Of a stretch of DNA of 64,000 bases, positions 60,111 to 64,000 are shown piece after piece. The position numbers and the translations under genes are program-made. Position 1 is the first letter of the stretch. Each line of letters begins with the position of its first letter. The DNA comes from Streptomyces decoyicus (GTDB taxonomy: Bacteria > Actinomycetota > Actinomycetes > Streptomycetales > Streptomycetaceae), in assembly GCF_019880305.1 (NCBI RefSeq), contig NZ_CP082301.1, forward strand, positions 5,208,001 through 5,272,000. The letters are read 5' to 3'. The notes below the pieces were generated by a model. That model did no database searches, was not told the DNA's origin, and saw only the letters and a program-made list of their open reading frames with translations.

Positions 60111-60938
60111 ATGAACACACTGCACGGCACCACTACCAGCGCAGTTATCACGCGACTCCATGACGTCGTCAGGGCCAACGAGAAGTCCGGTGTCGGCGGG
60201 GGCACCTCCCTCGGGGGAGGTCGGGGGTGCGCTCGCGGCATCGGGCGTCAGCGGCCGCCGTACATGGTGGCCATCGACGCCACGACGGTCACGCTCGACG
60301 GGGCCGACGGGGAAAACCGGGGGCACGGGGGCAACGCCGCCCACGGGGGAAACAACGGGGGAGCGGAGTACGGGGAGGCCACGGGGGAACGGCGTTCCCC
60401 GGCGGAGACGGCGGAGGCCGAAGCGGCCTTCACCGCCTACGTCCAGGAGCGCCGGTCCTCCCTGTACGCCACCGCCTACCACCTGACCGGTGACCGCTAC
60501 GAGGCCGAGGACCTGCTCCAGAGCGCGCTGTTCTCGACCTACCGGGCGTGGGACCGGATCAGTGACAAGGCGGCGCTCGGCGGCTATCTGCGCCGCACCA
60601 TGACCAATCTGCACATCAGCGCCTGGCGTCGGCGCAAGCTGAACGAGTACCCGACCGAGGAGCTGCCGGAGACGGCGGGCGACGTGGACGCGATGCGCGG
60701 CACCGAGCTGCGCGCCGTGCTGTGGCAGGCGCTGGTCCGGCTGCCCGAGACGCAGCGCACGATGCTGGTGCTGCGCTACTACGAAGGCCGTACGGACCCG
60801 GAGATCGCGGACCTTCTCGGCATCAGTGTCGGCACGGTGAAGTCGAGCATCTGGCGCGCCCTGCGCCGGCTGCGCGAGGACGAGGTCCTCAGCTTCGGCC
60901 GTGACCGGGAGGAGTCCTTCGGCGAGTTGGTGGCCTGA
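60111..60938 (+). CDS. sigQ: SigQ-type ECF RNA polymerase sigma factor (SigE/SigK-like class)
   Basis: 275 residues. Sigma region 2 begins only near residue 112 (AAFTAYVQERRSSLYATAYHLTGDRYEAEDLLQSALFSTYRAWDRI; LRRTMTNLHISAWRRRK) and region 4 follows (LPETQRTMLVLRYYEGRTDPEIADLLGISVGTVKSSIWRALRRLRED). The ~110-residue N-terminal part contains a Gly/His/Asn-rich segment and a coding hairpin at 60204-60221. ATG at 60111 has GGGGGG upstream; an internal start cannot be excluded. Divergent from afsQ1 with an AfsQ1 box between them. In S. coelicolor SigQ counteracts AfsQ1-dependent antibiotic activation. Confidence 0.88.
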   Translation: MNTLHGTTTSAVITRLHDVVRANEKSGVGGGTSLGGGRGCARGIGRQRPPYMVAIDATTVTLDGADGENRGHGGNAAHGGNNGGAEYGEATGERRSPAETAEAEAAFTAYVQERRSSLYATAYHLTGDRYEAEDLLQSALFSTYRAWDRISDKAALGGYLRRTMTNLHISAWRRRKLNEYPTEELPETAGDVDAMRGTELRAVLWQALVRLPETQRTMLVLRYYEGRTDPEIADLLGISVGTVKSSIWRALRRLREDEVLSFGRDREESFGELVA

Positions 60939-61097
60939 GGGATCGGGGGGACCTGAGGGCCGGGGGCCCGAGGGGGAACCGGGGGGAACGCCCGAGGGGA
61001 AAAGGGGATACGGGGGAACCGGCGGCAACGGGGTAATCCGCTCAAGCCGGACGTATCGGGGGATACGGGGGGAAGTACGGGGGCGTACGGGGAAGAG

Positions 61098-61140
61098 GAA
61101 GCGGGTTCGGGCGGCCGGGGGGTCTGCCCGAACCCGCTTC
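61098..61140. terminator. Terminator between sigQ and the kinase gene
   Basis: Perfect 15-bp stem GAAGCGGGTTCGGGC / GCCCGAACCCGCTTC with a 13-base loop. The preceding ~150 bases (60945-61090) are a GGGGGAACC-type low-complexity tract with no gene. Confidence 0.85.
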
Positions 61141-61190
61141 TTCGTATGCGCCGTGGCGGCCTGGAGTGCGGCCGCGGCCAAAACCGCCCG

Positions 61191-61916
61191 TCAGGAACGT
61201 ACGGCCGAGCCCGCCCCGTCCGCCGCCCGCGCCGCCGATATCCGGGCCAGCGCCTCCGGCTTGGCGCAGGGGTGTGCGCCCAGCGCGGTGTGCCGGGCGA
61301 CGATCGACCGCTCGCTGCGCAGCAGTCGCAGCCCCCGGCGTACGAGATAGGGGGCCGACTTGCGGCCCTCGCGCAGATCCCGTGCCAGCCGGCGGCGGAA
61401 GGTGGTGGTGGGGCGGCCGCGCAGACACAGCGCGTCGGCCAGCAGGCCTGCCGCGCGGCACTGTGCGATGACATCGGCGGCGAAGACGCCCTCCGCGATG
61501 AACAGCGGGGCACCGCCGAGGTCGAGCCCCGACGCGCCGACCCGGGCGCTGGCCGCGATGTCGTAGACCGGAACGTCGGTACGCCCCGTACGGCACAGCG
61601 CATCGATGGCGGCGACCGCGGCTACGGCGTCCCAGGACAGCGGCGCGTCCCAGTCGGCGCCGCCGCCGTCGGGCAGTTGCGGCAGGGTCGGGTCCGTCGC
61701 CTCCTTGTAGAAGTCGTCGAGACGGAGGACGGGCAGTCCACTGCGTGCGGCCAGGGACGTCTTGCCGGAGCCCGAGGGGCCGGTCAGCAGGATGACCCGG
61801 GCGGGGGTTCCTCCCCGCTCATGGAGGTCCCCCCGCTCGGGCGGAGCCGGGAGCGGGGGAGGGGCCGAGAGCGTCGGGGAGGACGGCGGGGTGCAGGAGT
61901 GGGAGCTCACGGGCAC
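61191..61916 (-). CDS. Uridine-kinase-like P-loop kinase
   Basis: 241 residues as drawn. Walker A GPSGSGKTSLA, then VLRLDDFYKEATDP (the DDFY motif of uridine and phosphoribulokinase-type enzymes), YDIAAS and FIAEGVFAADVI, an Arg-rich lid (RRRLARDLREGRKS) and a basic C-terminus. It would phosphorylate uridine or a related nucleoside, which suits the nucleoside uptake genes upstream, but specificity is unproven. Start uncertain: GTGs at 61916 and 61910 are the first likely codons, and a palindromic repeat lies in the N-terminal coding part. Confidence 0.82.
   Translation of the reverse strand: MPVSSHSCTPPSSPTLSAPPPLPAPPERGDLHERGGTPARVILLTGPSGSGKTSLAARSGLPVLRLDDFYKEATDPTLPQLPDGGGADWDAPLSWDAVAAVAAIDALCRTGRTDVPVYDIAASARVGASGLDLGGAPLFIAEGVFAADVIAQCRAAGLLADALCLRGRPTTTFRRRLARDLREGRKSAPYLVRRGLRLLRSERSIVARHTALGAHPCAKPEALARISAARAADGAGSAVRS
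61810..61862. repeat. Nested palindromic unit in the 5' part of the kinase gene
   Basis: CCTCCCCGCTC (61810-61820) pairs with GAGCGGGGGAGG (61851-61862), with a second inner hairpin CCGCTC/GGAGC. It resembles the GC-rich palindromic units scattered in Streptomyces genomes and sits just before the Walker A codons. Confidence 0.6.
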
Positions 61917-62067
61917 CCATTGTCGCGTATGGGGCCGTGTGGGGTACCCCTGGCGCGCGAGGTGGATCGGCCATCCCCGCCTCAACTACGCTACGCAGTC
62001 AATCGATTACCCGACTGCTCTCGCTCGCACAGCACTTCGACCGCTTCGATCCACAGGCAGGTGGCAC

Positions 62068-62472
62068 ATGCCCTCCCATGCACGTCCCAAGCCCAGCCGT
62101 ATTCCGCGCACGTTGTTGCGGGCCGGGCTGGTCATCTCCGCGGCCGGTGCCGCGATCGCGGCGGGCGGTGCGGCAACGGCGGCTGCCGCCCCCGCGGCCG
62201 CCCCGGAACGCAGCACCGACACCGGTGCAACGGCCTCGGCACTGACCGGCGCCCTCGTGAACTCCCTCGGCGGCGGCCTCGGCCCGGTCAAGAACCTCCA
62301 GGTGGACCCCTTGGCCAACACCCCCGTCGACCCGCTGGCCAACGCCGTCAGCACCCAGATCGCCGACTTCAAGCCGGTGGGCACCACGCTGCTGACCGGC
62401 GCCCTCTCGAACGGCGGCGCGCTCAAGGACCTGCCGTTGGTGGGGACGCTGACGAGGGTGCTGCCGGGGTGA
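62068..62472 (+). CDS. Secreted protein of unknown function
   Basis: 134 residues: basic start, long hydrophobic signal (LLRAGLVISAAGAAIAAGGAATAAAAPAAAP), mature part rich in Leu, Gly, Asn and Thr with repeated DPLAN (VDPLANTPVDPLANAVS). No cysteine or membrane anchor. ATG at 62068 opens MPSHARPKPSRIPR with AGGCAGGTGG upstream. Similar in type to the small secreted protein at 55425; function unknown. Confidence 0.75.
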   Translation: MPSHARPKPSRIPRTLLRAGLVISAAGAAIAAGGAATAAAAPAAAPERSTDTGATASALTGALVNSLGGGLGPVKNLQVDPLANTPVDPLANAVSTQIADFKPVGTTLLTGALSNGGALKDLPLVGTLTRVLPG

Positions 62473-62581
62473 GGCCGGCGCCGCGGCGGGCGCTGCCCGG
62501 CTGAGAACCAGGGGGCCGGGCGCTGTCCCGGCGGCCCTCGGCCGCCGGGACCGGTCGCGCCCGCCGCCCTGCCGCCCGGGG

Positions 62582-63035
62582 TCAGAGCCCCGGGAAGGCC
62601 GTGACCATCGCCTGCATGTCCTCCTGGAACGAACAACACAGCGCAATCGTCGTCGAGGGCGTCCTCGATGTTCTCCTGGGCCTCGTTCAGACCCTCCGCG
62701 ACATTTCCGGCCACGCGCGTCACCGGGGTGTCGAGCAGCCGGTTGTCGAGCAGGCGGCTCTCGGACGGCCGGCTGGTGGCCGCACCGCCGGACGGCCGAC
62801 TGGTGGCCGCACCGCCGGACGGTCGGCTGGCGACCGCAACGCCGGACGGCTGCGACGCCTTGTCGAGGATGTCGCTCAGCTTTCCCAAGAGCCCCTTTGC
62901 GCGCGGCGGCCGCTTCCTGGGGGCGCGCAGATGGGCGGGGAGGAACGGGAGATTCGGGTACTCGTGGTAGTCCCGGGCCTCCCAGAGCGCCTCGCCAGGG
63001 TGGAGGAACTGGCGGCAGGGCGTTGCATGGTCCAT
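62582..63035 (-). pseudogene. Internally deleted, frameshifted paralogue of the downstream-encoded PH-like protein
   Basis: From ATG 63035 the N-terminus (MDHATPCRQFLHPGEALWEARDYHEYPNLPFLPAHLRAP) parallels the intact neighbour at 63071 (FLQPGERLIIASDYCHNAALPFVPAGLRTP). The middle has NRLLDTPVTRVAG and EAQENIEDALDDD, matching NRLANNPVTRAVSG and EVQETIEDAAADA. The next ~90 residues of the paralogue are missing. The C-terminal tail SFQEDMQAMVTAFPGL-stop, matching SLHRENMEGVVAAFHQGV, is still there but in another frame. The in-frame reading instead runs on antisense through the secreted-protein gene. Read as a deletion remnant. Confidence 0.75.
62763..62843. repeat. Three tandem copies of a 27-bp unit (coding RPSGGAATS repeats)
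   Basis: Units at 62763, 62790 and 62817, the third more diverged. In the minus-strand frame they encode a nine-residue repeat SRPSGGAAT inside the deleted paralogue. Confidence 0.85.
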
Positions 63036-63070
63036 CTTCGGCACGCGGTCAGCTTCCTTGGAACATGTGA

Positions 63071-63841
63071 TCAGACGCCTTGGTGGAAGGCGGCGACAAC
63101 GCCCTCCATATTCTCGCGGTGCAGACTGCCCAGGGCGATCCACGAACCGTCGACGAAGGTGACGTCGAACCGCCCCTTGGTGACGGCCTTCGAATGCGCG
63201 GTGACCCGGGCGATGTTCGTACGGGGCACCGCCACCCCGAGATCACACTTCGGGGTGCCGTCCAGCCAGCTCTTGTTGCGGTTCACGAGCACGATCAGCC
63301 GGCGGTCGGTCAGCGCCTGAAATCTGGGCTCGTCGCCCGCGTTCGTCAGATCGACCAGGAAACGCCCGGCCATGCTCGACCAGCCGCCCTCCATGGGCTT
63401 GCCATACATCATGTGCTCGATGGCGTCGGCCGCGGCGTCCTCGATCGTCTCCTGAACTTCGAACACCGCCTCGCTGAGATCGCGGTCCGGCCGCCTCCCG
63501 CCGTTGCCGCCGAAGTCTCCGGCGGCATACGTGGCGACGTTTTCACCCTCTCCGCTGACGGGCCGCGGCGCGCTGTTGTCGGCGGACCCGCTGACGGCCC
63601 GCGTCACGGGATTGTTCGCCAGTCGGTTGTTGATCGCCGGGCCCAGCGGCTTCGTCACCTTGCCCAGAGCGTTCCCCAGCGCGCCCCGTACCCGCTGTTC
63701 GAGAAGGGACGGGGTGCGCGGGGTGCGCAGCCCGGCAGGGACGAAGGGCAGCGCCGCATTGTGGCAGTAGTCCGAGGCGATGATCAGCCTTTCCCCTGGC
63801 TGGAGGAAAGGGGGAAAACAGTCGCGGTAAAACGGCTTCAT
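63071..63841 (-). CDS. PH-like/GRAM-like domain protein, uncharacterised
   Basis: 256 residues. N-terminal segment with FLQPGERLIIASDYCHNAALPFVP, a central amphipathic region with Gly/Asn-rich linker, and a C-terminal beta-rich domain (MAGRFLVDLTNAGDEPRFQALTDRRLIVLVNRNKSWLDGTPKCDLGVAVPRTNIARVTAHSKAVTKGRFDVTFVDGSWIALGS). The C-terminal domain reads like a bacterial PH/SHOCT-type fold (LTDRRLIVL..VPRTNIARV). ATG at 63841 is preceded by GAGAGGAG. Followed by its own deletion-bearing paralogue. No exact family known to me. Confidence 0.72.
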   Translation of the reverse strand: MKPFYRDCFPPFLQPGERLIIASDYCHNAALPFVPAGLRTPRTPSLLEQRVRGALGNALGKVTKPLGPAINNRLANNPVTRAVSGSADNSAPRPVSGEGENVATYAAGDFGGNGGRRPDRDLSEAVFEVQETIEDAAADAIEHMMYGKPMEGGWSSMAGRFLVDLTNAGDEPRFQALTDRRLIVLVNRNKSWLDGTPKCDLGVAVPRTNIARVTAHSKAVTKGRFDVTFVDGSWIALGSLHRENMEGVVAAFHQGV

Positions 63842-63872
63842 CCGGTGCCGCTCCTCTCGTCTGGTGTGCGGC

Positions 63873-64000
63873 TCAGCCGAACGGGTTGTCGGGATCGCGG
63901 GGCGCGGTCGTCCGGGCCGCCGCCGGCATGGTGGTCACTCCGGGATTCTCCTCAACGGCCGGTTCGCGGTAGCGGCTGAGTGGGTCCTGGGCGACGGGCT
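63873..64000 (-). CDS. C-terminal end of a gene running past the window edge
   Basis: A minus-strand frame open to the window edge, ending PRDPDNPFG-stop at 63873. The 41 visible residues are Pro/Arg-rich (DPLSRYREPAVEENPG). The stop lies 31 bases before the next start, with a ribosome-binding site between, which suggests an upstream gene of the same operon. Too short to assign. Confidence 0.5.
   Translation of the reverse strand, partial: PVAQDPLSRYREPAVEENPGVTTMPAAARTTAPRDPDNPFG

Noticed and set aside
62007..62581. In-frame continuation of the deleted paralogue as a fused 378-codon protein
   Set aside because: This part runs antisense through the secreted-protein gene and has only shadow composition; the true C-terminal tail is visible in another frame just before 62582.

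Overview
The window is a very GC-rich actinobacterial chromosome segment, almost certainly from Streptomyces or a close relative. The evidence is strong GC bias at third codon positions, frequent GTG starts, dense single-gene transcription units with long GC-rich stem-loops, and marker gene sets (sdhCDAB, AfsQ1/AfsQ2/SigQ, a Kdn/sialic-acid-like wall glycopolymer cluster, a BmpA-type nucleoside ABC operon). From memory, the order matches the conserved core region around SCO4837-SCO4910 of S. coelicolor; that match is recollection, not a search.

Left part (1-14217): the 3' part of glyA, a cytochrome P450, trpS, a 2H phosphoesterase, a YihY-type membrane protein, a D,D-carboxypeptidase divergent to a small membrane protein and a metallophosphoesterase. 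Next come a compact type VII-secretion-like module (two small-helical or WXG-type proteins plus a membrane-anchored mycosin-like subtilase), an FBP-type zinc protein and an ArsR-type regulator lacking its DNA-binding end.

Middle (14268-33111): the succinate dehydrogenase operon sdhCDAB, a UraD-like protein, a GH20 hexosaminidase lipoprotein, an ECF sigma factor with a partner membrane protein, an L,D-transpeptidase lipoprotein and an acyl-CoA mutase. A gluconate uptake unit (FadR/GntR regulator, gluconokinase, GntP permease) follows. Two divergent TetR pairs follow it (with a DMT exporter and with an FAD monooxygenase), each with visible paired operators.

33124-41731 is a two-armed cluster for a nonulosonic acid (sialic/Kdn-type) cell-envelope polymer. 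The minus arm holds an acyltransferase, a polysialyltransferase-like enzyme and a GT2. The plus arm holds a DUF6716 glycosyltransferase, a CMP-sugar synthetase fused to a HAD phosphatase, a NeuB without SAF domain and another polysialyltransferase-like protein. In S. coelicolor this type of locus makes a Kdn-containing teichulosonic acid.

Right part (41871-64000): an M20 amidohydrolase, then nucleoside salvage: BmpA lipoprotein, ABC ATPase, two permeases, cdd, deoA and, farther on, add. The three transcription units share a 12-base palindrome CTAYGCGYGTAG that I read as a common operator. They are interrupted by an MFS/LysR divergent pair and a hydrolase-like protein without its nucleophile. 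Then come small envelope proteins (PspC, VanZ), the afsQ1-afsQ2-lipoprotein operon divergent to sigQ with a clear AfsQ1 box between them, a uridine-kinase-like P-loop protein, a secreted protein and a tandem paralogue pair, one member of which has lost its middle by deletion and frameshift. No tRNA, rRNA, CRISPR, IS element or prophage is visible.
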